From the NCBI GenBank assembly GCA_032622095.1, contig CP136062.1, positions 152,142,875 through 152,206,874 on the forward strand: a stretch of DNA of 64,000 nucleotides, in the 5' to 3' direction. Position numbers and translations under genes: made by a program. The notes below the pieces were generated by a model, which had not been told where the DNA came from, searched no databases, and was given only the letters and a program-made list of their open reading frames with translations. The DNA comes from Siphonodentalium dalli (taxonomy: Eukaryota > Mollusca > Scaphopoda > Gadilida > Siphonodentaliidae). The number at the start of each line of letters is the position of its first letter. The stretch's first letter is position 1. Below, piece after piece: positions 38,763 to 51,110 of this stretch.

Positions 38763-40256
38763 TGACCAGAGAAGTCATCACAATTCAAATTAAAATGTTT
38801 GTTCTCAATATAAATAATATTTATAATGATATGATATATACATATAGTTAAATACATTTACTGCCAGAGGAGTTGTGCAGGACCACAACAACATTCACGA
38901 CATCCGACCACCGAGGAAGCTGCACCGAGCAGCAGAGACGCACCGCCGGGGCGATCAACTCAAGGGCACCAGCGATAGAACCCCGAATACACTGCGCGTG
39001 GCACCTCACACAACCCCCGGAATGTGATAACTAGTATGCAAGTTTGAGTTGTGTGCAACAGTTGGGATATTCGAAGCTTTCGATAGTGGTCAGTCGAATG
39101 TACAATGTACTAGTTTGTATTGACTATCGTTTACTCTAGTCGACCTTATAAAATTCGTTTATTTACCCAAGATACATGTAGTTTTATTGTTGGAGTTGAG
39201 TAATTTGGCGAAGTTCTCAACGCTAGGATAGTTTCGGAAACATCTAAGAATATATCGCGTTCTTATATCATCAAATGATTGGCAGTGCATAATGCACTGA
39301 TATTCATCACCAAATTGTGCCAGAATCGCACCTTAAATTGTGCATAGTCTGTCTTCTGTATTTATTCCATACCAACTCCCAGTTTCGATAATCGGAAATT
39401 AGTTAGCATTCATGAACCTATTCTGCCTAAAATCGTAAGATATTTTTCAAGGCCAAATTCTGCTTAAAATTTGCACACATTGACCATGTAGAGATTTCTT
39501 AACAATATTATTGACGGATGTAAACATTAATTGGAAAATCCGTTTGCATATTCCACATATGAGGAATTCCCGTTTCATACAGTATATCGTGTATTTTTGA
39601 TAGCCATGCATGGATGTTTAAATATGTCTGTATTATACAAGTTCAATAATACGGTATACGTAAGTTTATTCATTCTATGATCACGACAGTTTACCAATTT
39701 AGCCCAGTAGGATATTATTCTACATTTACACCGCGACCACTACACATGCGTGAGCATCGAAGTCAATAGACTGTTAGCGGCCTCAGCCCCGTTTGTCGTC
39801 TACTCCATAACACACACAATGCATGTGTCCAACCGGATTTATTTTATGCCAGTTTCCGGGTCTCTTGACGGCGATAATAAGCTAGTAATATGGTCAATCT
39901 TCTGGGACCCGATGGCGACTAGAAAACTCCAAGCAGAGATATCTCCCATCGCTCCACTGAGATGCCGCTGCCACAAGGACATTGGTAAGGATTTCTGACA
40001 TGATCTTCGTTCTTATGTTTTAGGATTAAAATTGTCTTTGTCTGGCTCAGTTCATATTGTTCTTATCAATACCGAATAATTACCATAATTGCAAACTGTT
40101 GGTGGTCAAAAAAAGAAAATAGGTGACTAAATATAGTTGCGACGATACATTACTTATAGATGTATCGGTCCGCAAAGTACCATCCTTCCGGTAGTGATCT
40201 ATCGCATGCAGTGATAACGGAGAGGGCGCTACATGGAGTTTTGTGGACTATAACAT
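38763..40256. other. No gene; fragments of dispersed repeats
   Basis: 39,745-39,910 belongs to the CCGGGTCTCTTGACGG family. The rest is AT-rich without supported features. Confidence 0.45.
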
Positions 40257-41513
40257 GGTGTCAGACCGGTTTTCCGAAGACCTATTACTACGAAGGCCCA
40301 CAACTCCGAAGACCCGATTCTCCGACGGCCCACAACTCCGAAGACCCGATTCTCCGACGGCCCATAACTCCGAAGACCCGATTCTCCGACGGCCCATAAC
40401 TCCGAAGATCCGATTCTCCGAAAGCCCATAACTCCGAAGGGCCGATTCTCCGAAGACCTATAACTCCGAAGACCTATAACTCCGAAGGGCCGATTCTCCG
40501 AAGACCTATAACTCCGAAGGCCCGATTCTCCGACGGCCCATAACTCCGAAGGTCCGATTCTCCGAAGGTCCGATTCTCCGAAGATTTTGTTTTATCGGGG
40601 TATTATCGTTTACTAAATAGTGTACAGTCCAGTGGCGAAGCCAAGGGGTCCCAAAATTCCCACTGCCCCCATTAAACCTCTACTTGCTATTTCAGACAAT
40701 ATGGGCCCCTACCAAAACATGTCCAATGTCATGTAAACGCCCGGAAATCGTTCATGGGGCATCAAAATATTCAAACTTTTCCTACTGCCCCCACCTAAAT
40801 GTGAATCCTGGTCCGCCACTGACTATACACCAGATACTATAACGTTACGTTGGCCCATGAGATGCCAGAGTAAAATGTACAGGGGTGAACGGGGGAGAAC
40901 TTGTCGCCCCTGTGCATGTTAGGCTACTCTGACATTCTTGCAGCGTTTCGTTATAATATACCTGGTGCACACCAGTGGCGGAGCCAGGGTTCCCATTTAG
41001 GGGTGCACATTAATTAGCATATGTGGGGGATATATCATGCATATGATATGCCGAAAGCATATCACGAAGGCCTGATTTGGGGAGCGCATACATGGGAGGG
41101 GTCGCCCCCAATCGTTGGTCCGGGGGCTCCCCTGGGCAGGAACACTGTGAATATTTGAATTCCTAGGAGGGATTTCCTGACGTTTACATGACATTTGACA
41201 TGTTTTTGGGGGCGGTCTTCCCTAGGGCCCCATTGACCCCGCCACTGGACTGTACACTATTTAATAAGCGATAAAACATGATCTTCGGAGAATCGGACCT
41301 TCGGAGAATCGGACCTTCGGAGAATCGACCCTTCGGGGTTATAGACCTTCGGAGTTATGGGCGTTCGGAGTTATATGCCTTCGGAGTTATGGGCTTTCGG
41401 AGTTATGGGTCTTCGGAGTTATGGGCTTTCGGAGAATCGGGGCGTCGGAGAATCGGACCTTCGGAGAATCGGACCTTCGGAGTTATGGGTCTTCGGAAAA
41501 ACGCTACGTAACC
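40257..41513. mobile_element. Mutator-like non-autonomous element, copy B (inverted)
   Basis: Flanked by a perfect 9-bp duplication CTATAACAT (40248-40256, 41514-41522). The interior and ends are those of copy A in opposite orientation; the number and order of subrepeats in the TIRs differ between copies. No coding capacity. Confidence 0.85.
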
Positions 41514-41522
41514 CTATAACAT

Positions 41523-42300
41523 TGCGACAGATGAAGTCAATTAAATTGTTGCCTCCGTCCGAGGACATGTAACTACGTACATGTATAGTGAAAAACTACA
41601 CTACAAACTGTTGTATACATGCCGATTCCGTTATATATAGCACAAGTAAGAAGAATTGGTATAACAAGCGCGACATTTTCGCGCTTACTATCCCGCTTAT
41701 ATCGCAAGTTGAGTAATTATAAGAGCGCCACTTGCGAAATCTTTGCGATAGTTCGAGCTTAACATTGCGATATATCGTGCTTAGTATTGCTCTTACTAAA
41801 AATAATATAAATTTGTTTAATAAATATTGTTTCTAAACATCGACTATTGTCTTCGATCTTGAAGAGATATATATATTTGCGCCATTTAACAGGTCGATTC
41901 ATGAGCACTCACACTTTATCAGGAAAAGTGGATAGAAATTCGGTCATTGATTACCATGCAGAAGCTCTCGTGTCGGTATATCAGGCGCATATCTCTAGCA
42001 TTACATGCGTGGGCATCGATGTCCATCCCATAAGATATCATGACTTCTCGAAGATTATCGATAAAAATCCGATCATCAGTAGTTATAGCTCTCACTCTAT
42101 AGGTTGTCATATACCTCATATGACAAACAATTTATCCGAGAAGATTGATTTTATGCCAGTTTCCGGGATTCCTGACGGTGTTGATAAGCTAGCAATATGA
42201 ACAATCTTCTCAGACCCCGGCGGCGGGGAAGTCAATTGATGCCTCCGTCCGTCGCGGAACTAATGTTCGATTTCTCGACACGACTTGACCCTAGCCAAGT
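41523..42300. repeat. Dispersed host repeats
   Basis: 41,660-41,800 is an inverted fragment of the 30,700-30,830 family. 41,950-42,230 is another copy of the TTCTCGAAGATTATCGAT ... CAATCTTCTCAGACCCC family. No gene. Confidence 0.55.
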
Positions 42301-43000
42301 ATGTTATCAACGTCAGGAAGAGGGTTTCCCCGGTGTGCTCACTATAGGAGACTGTCATAGTAGCCAGGTTCAGATACAATCCTCTGCCACTAATGGTGTA
42401 TATGAATTACTATACTATTAAGTGTTGTATATGTCCGCAGTGCCGTTCGATATGAACCGCCATAATAGCGAGTGTCAGATACACCCCACCTTTCTCCTGT
42501 GTTCTCATTTTAGGCGACTGCCATTATAGCCAGGTTCAGATTCCATCCTCTGTCACTAATGGTGTATCTTTCGAATGAAATACTGTACTATTAAGTGAAC
42601 CGCAATAACAGCGAGTGTCAGATACACTCGCGTTTTCCGCGGTGTTCTTATTCTACATGTAGGAGACTGGCATATTAGCCAAGTTCAAATTCCATCCCCT
42701 GTCACTAATGGTGTATAGCATGAAAACCTATACTATTAAGTGTTGTATATGTCCGTGGGGCCGTTCGATATGAACCGACATAACAACGAGTGTCAGATAC
42801 ACTCCTCTTTTCTCCCCTGATCTCATTCTAGGCGACCTCCATATTAGCTAGGTTCAAATTCCATCCCCTGTCACTCATGGTGTATGTAATTAACTACTAT
42901 ATACTATTAATTGTTGTATGCCCGTATTGTGCCGTTCGATTGGGAACCGCATAGACAGCGAGTGTCAGATTACTTCCCTGTAATGACCTTGCGGAAATAA
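42301..43000. repeat. ~165-185-bp tandem repeats, four to five diverged copies
   Basis: Each copy has CACTAATGGTGTAT, TACTATTAAGTGTTGTAT, CGTTCGATATGAACCG and GCGAGTGTCAGATACAC. A further copy lies at ~45,500-45,660. Confidence 0.75.
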
Positions 43001-43529
43001 TGTTAGATTTCCCGACACGATGTGAGCCTTGCCAAGTAAATTATCAACGTCGCACAGCCAGGAAGAAAGTTGCCCCGGTGTTCCCAATCGGGAGTCGCCA
43101 GTGACGGACGTGTTCAGGTTACTTCCCTTGGAACTCCTTACGTCCGGAACGAAAGACTACACTGTACGCTCTGTTCTATTTTTGCCAATTAATTTATAAT
43201 GCATTGAGTCCCGCAATTAAACTCGTGGGAATCCTGACTTTATTTCTATTTGATAAATATAGTTTCTATAAACATCGACAAGTCTTCTGTCTGCCCAACC
43301 ACTCACTTTCGTGCATAGCTATGTATGCGCAATTAATCACGTCGAGATGGCGGTAAATCTTATTGTTTCATCCCAGATTTCTTCTTCTAAATTTTGTATC
43401 TCTTGTAATTATATATTTGAATGTCCATAGAGGGGAAATAAATACTGTTCAAACTAAACAGCTCGATCATGAGCACTCAAACTTAATTTATAAAGCAAAG
43501 TAGTGTCTGTATTTCATGCATGCGCACGC
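43001..43529. other. No gene recognised
   Basis: Nothing beyond short repeat fragments. Confidence 0.4.
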
Positions 43530-43978
43530 TGTAAATAACCCACCGTGATTTTTACGGTAGAGCCGGCAGATCAGTTGCCAGTTGTCTACCGTATAATTAA
43601 CGGTATACCGTAAATTCTACTACCGTATAATTATACAAACATGCTCAATGGTTGATTGTAATTTGGCCGTAAATGGTGTAATGAATAACATTTTAATAAT
43701 ATCATAGAAGCTACCATGATTTCGAATAATGAGCAATAAATTATTCAATGCAAAACCTTGACAAACACACTAAGAACAACACAACAATTGTTTTTTCCCA
43801 ACGATTGCCTAACACACGACTTCACAATCCGAGAAAATGGCGTCGGCGATCAGACCCTTCCCAAAATACATAGCGCGTGCACGCGCCATTAACAGTACTA
43901 CCGTAAATATAGATATTACCGTACATACCGTAAAATTAACGGTATTCTACCGTTGAAAATACGGCTATTTAATACAGT
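43530..43978. mobile_element. ~450-bp TIR element rich in ACCGTA
   Basis: Imperfect inverted ends (CTGTAAATAACCCACCGTGA at left; CTGTATTAAATAGCCGTATT read inward from right), with repeated TACCGTA(A/T)A motifs near both ends. No coding sequence. Confidence 0.55.
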
Positions 43979-46057
43979 GCATATCGATAGAATTACACGC
44001 ATGAACGTCGAAGTAATAAGATATCATGACTTCTCGAAGATTATCGATCAATATCCGATCATCAATTGTTAGAGCTCTCACATATACCTCGTACCACATA
44101 CAACTTATCCGAGCAGATTGATTGTGTGCCAGTCTCCGGGACTTCATACCACACACAACTTATCCGATCAGATTTATTGTGTGCCAGTCTCCGGGACTCT
44201 TGACGGAGTTGATAAGCTACCAATAGAGAGGTTTAGCATGTGACGCGGATAGAGTAACGGATACTTCTAGCTACTCGTATCCGTAAAATTTACGTGGGGC
44301 AAAAAAATTCGTTTCGCAAAACGTAACGACTACAATTAGGATTATTGAACAGTTTTGTAATTTATAATTAATATACCCATCGAGATTGTACGGAACGCCA
44401 AATGTAATAGCATTTATATTGCACTGCAGACAGGAACGTGGCGACTGTATCAATTACCCATCCCCGACCCAACTTGGTCAGAATGTTGGAAATCTCATAC
44501 CTGGCAAACTCACAACGTTAACTGTTTTTAGACCAACATTTGCATATTTTCATACATTCCGTAAAAATTTTAATCCGAAATAATTATCCGTTGGAAATTT
44601 TCCAACCTTATAATTGAGATATCGGGTTGGAAATTTTGAACACTTGAAAGGTTTGAGGCCAGTTGGTAGGATTTTGCAATTTTAATGTTCAGATTAAAAA
44701 TGTTACATTCTCACACCGGGTCGATCCATGCAATTTTCGGGTTTTCATCTCAAAATGTTCTCATGCATGGCTACACGACTACTGATCCATTCGGAATATA
44801 TAGGCTACCATCTAGGCTTTGAGGGAACAGTTAGGGAAAATCAAAGCCCAATGGGGTGGGTGTGCAAATGGAATTACGCAAACCTGTGAGTTTGGTATGG
44901 AAATTCCAAAGTGGACACTCCTCCTGCCAAGCCCAACGGAAACTCTCTAGCCACGTCCCTGCCTGCAGACGGAGATTGTGCTGGATGGGTGCATGGTTCG
45001 AATATATCCCGATAATCTCGCCCATGTTCAGTCGATCAACGGAACGGATTTATCAAATAAAATGTAAAGCAAGGAATGGTTGTCCATGCAGTGAATTTCC
45101 GCTTCGCAGGGTATGTGCAGCGCGAACGATAATCTATATGATACAACAAAACAAAATGACCGAGTATCAGTATTATTAAATTGATTTTTGGGAAAACAAT
45201 ATATATTCTATATATCCGTCCACGCGGTTCGGAAATTACTGCTACGGTTAGAAGGTGCGCATAATTTGATTACGTATTACCCTAACAGTCACCCTAAACT
45301 TATCCGTTGTTCTATCCGTGACATTCGAAACCTCTCTAATCTGGAGAATCTTCTCAGACCCCGACGGGGATTAGAAAATTGCGCGGGTGAAGTCAATTGT
45401 TGCCTCCGTCTGTTGCCGAACTAATGTTCGATTTCCCGACACGACATGACCCTAGCCAAGTATATTAGTAACATCGCACAAACAGGAAGAGGTTTTCCCC
45501 GGTTTGCTCATTACGGGAGACTGCCGTAATAACCAGGTTCAGATTCCATCATCTGTCACTCATGGTGTGTAGATTGAAATACTATACTATTAAGTGTTGT
45601 CTGCTCGTACAGTGCCCCTCGATGTGAACGCCATAACAGCTAGTGTCAGATTAACTACCCTGTTACTAATGACTTACATACCAAACTGCTATATGATTCT
45701 AATTGTTGTCTGTCGCGTAAAATGATACATTTTTATTCTAACATGAAATGTCCTGTGAATATACTGCCTGTTCTGACTATGACTATACTGCGTGTGATAA
45801 GACACGTGTACTCTGAGGTTGAATCTCTATATAACAATGATTAGACGAGTATGCTTTCACAATAGTTGATGTTGACCATATCCTTAGAGCTAGAGACCCA
45901 AATATTCCACAACGTCGAAACCATCTATTATTTTACATTTAAAAAATACTTTATAGATACCAAACGTTTCACTTAAAAGATAATCATTATAAAAATGGTG
46001 ACCTGGCTCGAACGCAACATTGCAGATTGTCTCCCCGAGGAACCAATGTCTCCCGAT
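43979..46057. other. Mixed dispersed repeats, no gene
   Basis: 44,095-44,225 has a partial tandem copy of ACACAACTTATCCGA...CCGGGACT. 44,820-44,965 is an inverted copy of the CAGGGACGTGGCTAG repeat also at 22,462, 51,450, 54,411 and (diverged) 60,690. 45,335-45,660 repeats parts of 42,200-42,480. Confidence 0.55.
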
Positions 46058-47265
46058 GCGTTATGGGGTTATAATAGGATTTGTTTTAGGTTTATAATCA
46101 GCACGTTATGGGGTTATAATAGGATTTGTTTTAGGTTTATAATCAGCACGTTATGTGGTTATAATAGGGTTTGTTTTAGGTTTATAATCAGCACGTTATG
46201 GGGTTATAATAGGGTTTGTTTTAGGTTTATAATCAGCACATTATGGGGTTATAATAGGGTTTGTTTTAGGTTTATAATCAGCACGTTATGAGGTTATTAT
46301 AGGATTTGTTTTATGTTTATAATCAGCACGTTATGGGGTTATAATAGGGTTTGTTTTAGGTTTATAATCAGCACGTTATGGGGTTATAATAGGATTTGTT
46401 TTAGGTTTATAATCAGCACGTTATGGGGTTATAATAGGGTTTGTTTTAGGTTTATAATCAGCACGTTATGGGGTTATAATAGGGTTTGTTTTAGGTTTAT
46501 ACTCATCACGTTATGGGGTTATAATAGGATTTGTTTTAGGTTTATAATCAGCACGTTATGGGGTTATAATAGGATTTGTTTTAGGTTTATAATCAGCACG
46601 TTATGGGGTTATAATAGGATTTGTTTTAGGTTTATAATCAGCACGTTATGGGGTTATAATAGGGTTTGTTTTAGGTTTATAATCAGCACGTTATGGGGTT
46701 ATAATAGGGTTTGTTTTAGGTTTATAATCAGCACGTTATGGGGTTATAATATGGTTTGTTTTAGGTTTATAATCAGCACGTTATGGGGTTATAATAGGAT
46801 TTGTTTTAGGTTTATAATCAGCACGTTATGGGGTTATAATAGGGTTTGTTTTAGGTTTATAATCATCACGTTATGGGGTTATAATAGGATTTGTTTTAGG
46901 TTTATAATCAGTACGTTATGGGGTTATAATAGGATTTGTTTTAGGTTTATAATCAGCACGTTATGGGGTTATAATATGATTTGTTATAGGTTTATAATCA
47001 GCACGGTATGGGGTTATAATAGGGTTTGTTTTAGGTTTATAATCAGCACGTTATGGGGTTATAATAGGGTTTGTTTTAGGTTTATAATCAGCACGTTATG
47101 GGGTTATAATAGGGTTTGTTTTAGGTTTATAATCAGCACGTTATGGGGTTATAATAGGGTTTGTTTTAGGTTTATAATCAGCACGTTATGGGGTTATAAT
47201 AGGATTTGTTTTAGGCTTATAATCAGCACGTTATGGGGTTATAATAGGGTTTGTTTTAGGTTCTT
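46058..47265. repeat. 45-bp satellite, about 27 copies
   Basis: The unit contains TTATGGGGTTATAATAGGGT, TTGTTTTAGG and TTTATAATCAGCACG. Units are highly uniform, differing mainly at one G/A position. The 15-residue plus-strand frame is open over 331 codons because the period is a multiple of three. Confidence 0.97.
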
Positions 47266-48212
47266 ACTCGGCGCAGAATCGCCTCATTTTGAGTCCATAA
47301 CGAACTGAACATGAAAGTTTTCAGTGCCATTATTGATTCATTTTGGGCCGAACATTATACGAATAAACCGACTTACGGCTTACAATGTGTATATGCTCCT
47401 TAAGATGTGTTTTTACTGTGGTCCGCGCCATAAAACGGAATAAAGACAGAATCAAATTATCCAACATGGACATATGTGAATATTTTAGGTCTATTATGAA
47501 CCTATTTGCGCGAGGATATGTTGGCTCTATATATCGTACCAGCCAGCCACAATAAAAAAAAATCATTATCACCATGAATACATAGACCGTTGTTCCTTAG
47601 TATCCGGAACGCGATTCAGATTAAAGATTCACATCGTGTCGTCTGGGATTCAATCGTCGCAACACTCTTACCATGCAGCCAGCCACAATATAAACTACTT
47701 CACATACAAAATTTCCTTGATAAACTTCCAACTACTGGTATCCCCTCTGTAAGCATCATTATTAAGTATGACGACACCATAAGTGTGCAAACGAATAAAA
47801 ATATAAAAAAAATCGAAGAATTTCAAAAATTCGTAATTCATACAAATATATTTCAAAGATCCAAACTAACTTGTATTTTAAACAAAATATGCCGGTCAGT
47901 TTCAGTATTCTCAAAGTAATGTATAAAAAACGAAGAATCCGTTCTGCATACATAAATTATGTGTAGCATTATATGGAACCTTTACCCACTACCCTCTTTT
48001 ATTTCCCTCTGTCAACCACACCTTCTTACCCACAATACACAAATGACACCGATCTATCTATCTACTGCCAAGCCCTGAATCTAAACGATAAGACACACAT
48101 GAAAATTCGAATCATTTTACAGGGCCCAAAAGACACAACGAGCGAACGACTTCCATAAAAGGCACGTGCTTACTGTTGTTCCCCCCTCTCATCAGATACA
48201 TATCATTCCATG
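47266..48212. other. No gene; short dispersed repeat
   Basis: GTATCCGGAACGCGATTC..AGATTAAAGATTCACA at ~47,600 recurs at ~48,670. Otherwise nothing. Confidence 0.45.
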
Positions 48213-48636
48213 TTAAAAGGTACTCCATCCGATCAGATGCTCCTAAATTACTAATTCTTTGGCTTCGGGGATAAAAATTATTTGATTCGAGTCGAGGAAC
48301 CTACCCATCAAAGCTAAGAGTGATCAGATATCGGTTTTTGAAGTTTGTAATTTCCATTGTTTGTGGCCCACAAACTGATTGACGCACGAGGGTCAAACGA
48401 ACGGTCTTGCTGATAAAGATGGATAACTCTAAAGTTATCCATCTTTATCTGTAAGACCGTCTGTTTGACCTCGTGTTTCTGGTAATCAAATATGTAGAAA
48501 TCATATACTCAAAAATCTATATCTGATCAATTAGAGCTTTGATGGGTGGGTTCCTCGACTCGAATCAAATATGTTTTACCCACGAATGCAAAGAAATAGT
48601 CATTTAGGAGCGTCTGATCGGATTGAGTACCTTTAA
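48213..48636. mobile_element. TTAA-flanked foldback element with central hairpin
   Basis: TTAA at both ends, inverted AAGGTACTC..TCCGATCAGA. A strong central hairpin lies at ~48,385-48,475 (AAGATGGATAACT around the axis). It is the fuller copy of the family at 27928-28375. Confidence 0.75.
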
Positions 48637-49565
48637 ACCAATATAAAACTAAATACCAGCAGATACAGACTTGGTGGTATCCGGAACGCGATTCCCGATT
48701 AAAGATTCACACCTTGCCGTCCGGGATTCAATCGTCGCACTCAGCGTCAGACATTCAATTCGTGGCGTAAATTTGCCGATCGAAAAACCAGTATCCTTTC
48801 ATCTGTCATTGATCTGGTCAATAGCTTATATCATGTGGTGTTCGTGATTGCATTCCAGTGATGTTCGGACCGATATTGTCTTGACGAAATTGTTCAGGAT
48901 TAACCGGAAATATACTATTTTTCGATGAAAAACTGTCTGGAGTCGTCCATTAATGTTCATGTATTCAGTCTGTGAATAGATTGACTTGGCAAGTGGTGAT
49001 TTAGTACCTGGACTCTTGAAGTTGTATCTTACAGCAAATATGACGCTGGACGTAAACGTTTCATGCATTTTTGATTGCCATTTTATTTCAGATCACGACG
49101 GCTACCTGCGCCATGCAACAGGAGATATACAAATTCGTCACACTAACATATTCCGTATATATATCTTGCCGTGTTCCTGATTGCATTCCAGTGATGAAGG
49201 AATCGATTTAATTCAAGTAGCTTATTCTCTTTAAACTCATATTGTACAATTGCATGAGTATTAAGACAAAACATATTTACAAATGATAATAGGAGAAGTT
49301 TGTTATATACAATAACTATACAATAGCCATTATATAAATAGATCGGATATAATTTAAATAAGAAATGAATGTAAGATAGATCGGGCCATTGGCTTTGGCC
49401 GCCAGGGCATGTAATTAAACAAACTTCGTGTGAGTGAATCCCGAAACGCAATTTGTTTAACTACTCTGCCGACCAAACCAAATTACCCCCATCGATCTTC
49501 CAGTCATTTCTTATTTAAATTATATCCACAGGCAAGTATCACATCGGTCATTACGTATTTGGTTT
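48637..49565. other. No gene recognised
   Basis: Short repeats shared with 50,045-50,170 (CATTCAATTCG.GGCG.AAATT.CCGATCG). AT-rich. Confidence 0.4.
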
Positions 49566-50033
49566 TTAACCCTTTCAGTGCCAGGGGCCGATCTCATCGG
49601 CCCTAATTTACGGTCTGTAAAATCGGCCCTAAAAAGAAGAAAAAAATTTAAAGATTGTTTTGGGTTGAATATTTTTGGGGTATGCTTAAGCATGGTATAG
49701 CGAATTTAAAAACAAACTGGATAAAACCTTAGGGGCATGTTATAACTCAAAACTATCACCAAGTATTCATAGTAATAATTTTTATGCCCATGAAAAACGT
49801 AAGATTCCCTGGCACTAAACCTACAAAATAAGTCTGTTAAAGAATATAAGAAAAAAATTATTAAAATTGTAAAAAATTGTAAAAAATAATAACAAATGAT
49901 GAAAAATTGTTAGGCCAATTCATTCTATTATATATGCGAGACGACCTATGGTCGACTCGCATATATAAGAGAATGCATTGGCACAGGGTATATGGGTTGA
50001 TACAAAAAACGGACCTGGTACTGAAAGGGTTAA
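49566..50033. mobile_element. TTAACCCTTTCAGTGCCA-type element with one 75-bp palindrome
   Basis: Outer inverted ends TTAACCCTTTCAGTGCCAGG / CCTGGTACTGAAAGGGTTAA. Near the right end lies one palindrome (49,914-49,983) of the family shared with 19.2, 28.9 and 35.5 kb, plus the same AT-rich middle (GTTAAAGAATATAAGAAAAA). Confidence 0.7.
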
Positions 50034-50284
50034 TACAATTTTCTTATACTCAGCATCATACATTCAATTCGAGGCGCAAATTTACCGATCGAAAAACATT
50101 TATCTGCCATTGATCTGGTCAATAGCTTATTACGAGAAGATATCATGTGGTGTTCGTGATTGAATTCAGGTGATGATCTAGATGTCTATATGAAATTGTT
50201 CCCGACTCACTACTTTGGAGTGAAATGCCCTCTAGTCATCATACTTTAACCATTTCTATTATAAATACTCCTTGATGAGTAGTT
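50034..50284. other. No gene recognised
   Basis: Repeat fragments only. Confidence 0.4.
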
Positions 50285-51110
50285 CCCTTAGGAAATGTTC
50301 AGATAATAAGTTCACCAAATATGTTTAGTGATGTTCGCCAACGTGTGCAGGGCCAGTAAAGAGTTAACGAAGTTGACAGTTTGTTTTGGTCATTCAAACT
50401 TGGTCACTACTGCGCCGTCTGGACGATGTTCAAGGCAATCGTAACGATAAGCTCGTGTGAGCTTATCCACACGACTGATTTTACATTGGTTTAACTCGCT
50501 TGACACGGCGGTCAAGCCTCGCTCTCCTATTGAAGTTCCGCGTTGTATCCCCCCACCCAACCCATGATTGGAAGATGCTTATAATAATTGTAACACTATA
50601 ATATTCGTAATTTCATAATGTCTTCTTATTTGTTATATATAACTGATCGTCTGCGAACGATATTTATCGCTACACTTCAGGTTTGTCCATTAAGAGGGAG
50701 GTCAAGTGACCAATTTTGAATGGGGATTTCCATGCAAATCTGCGGAGCAAAAGTTACCGCCAGATAAATACCTGTTGTTTCCAATACCACATCAAGTCAC
50801 ACTCAGAAGTATGTGCAACTCTGTAACTTTTGCTCCGCAGATTTGCATGGAAATCCCCATTCAAAATTGTTCACTTGACCTCCCCCTTTATGTTCGGTCG
50901 AGCAGCAGGTCGTTTGTTGAACTTATATTATCTGAACAATTCCCACCAGTAAATAGTAAACTTTTCGCACTTCTAGTATTTTTTATCTCACTGTCTGTCG
51001 TCTGCTCATTTTCCATGAATACCTTAAAACGAATAACGTACCATTCCAATACATAATTTTATAATTGAGTGGGAGAATCCATTTAGTATAATAGAAAGGG
51101 TCAATAGATT
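50285..51110. repeat. Second copy of the 15.3-kb dispersed repeat with a different nested foldback (50690-50892)
   Basis: The outer sequence matches 15,310-15,740. The nested element starts at TTAA with GAGGGAGGTCAAGTGACC and has ~60-bp arms (CCATGCAAATCTGCGGAGC). Its right TTAA has decayed to TTAT. Confidence 0.7.

Noticed and set aside
45995-47308. Two plus-strand frames of 98 and 331 codons
   Set aside because: By-product of the 45-bp satellite; nothing outside the repeat supports a gene.
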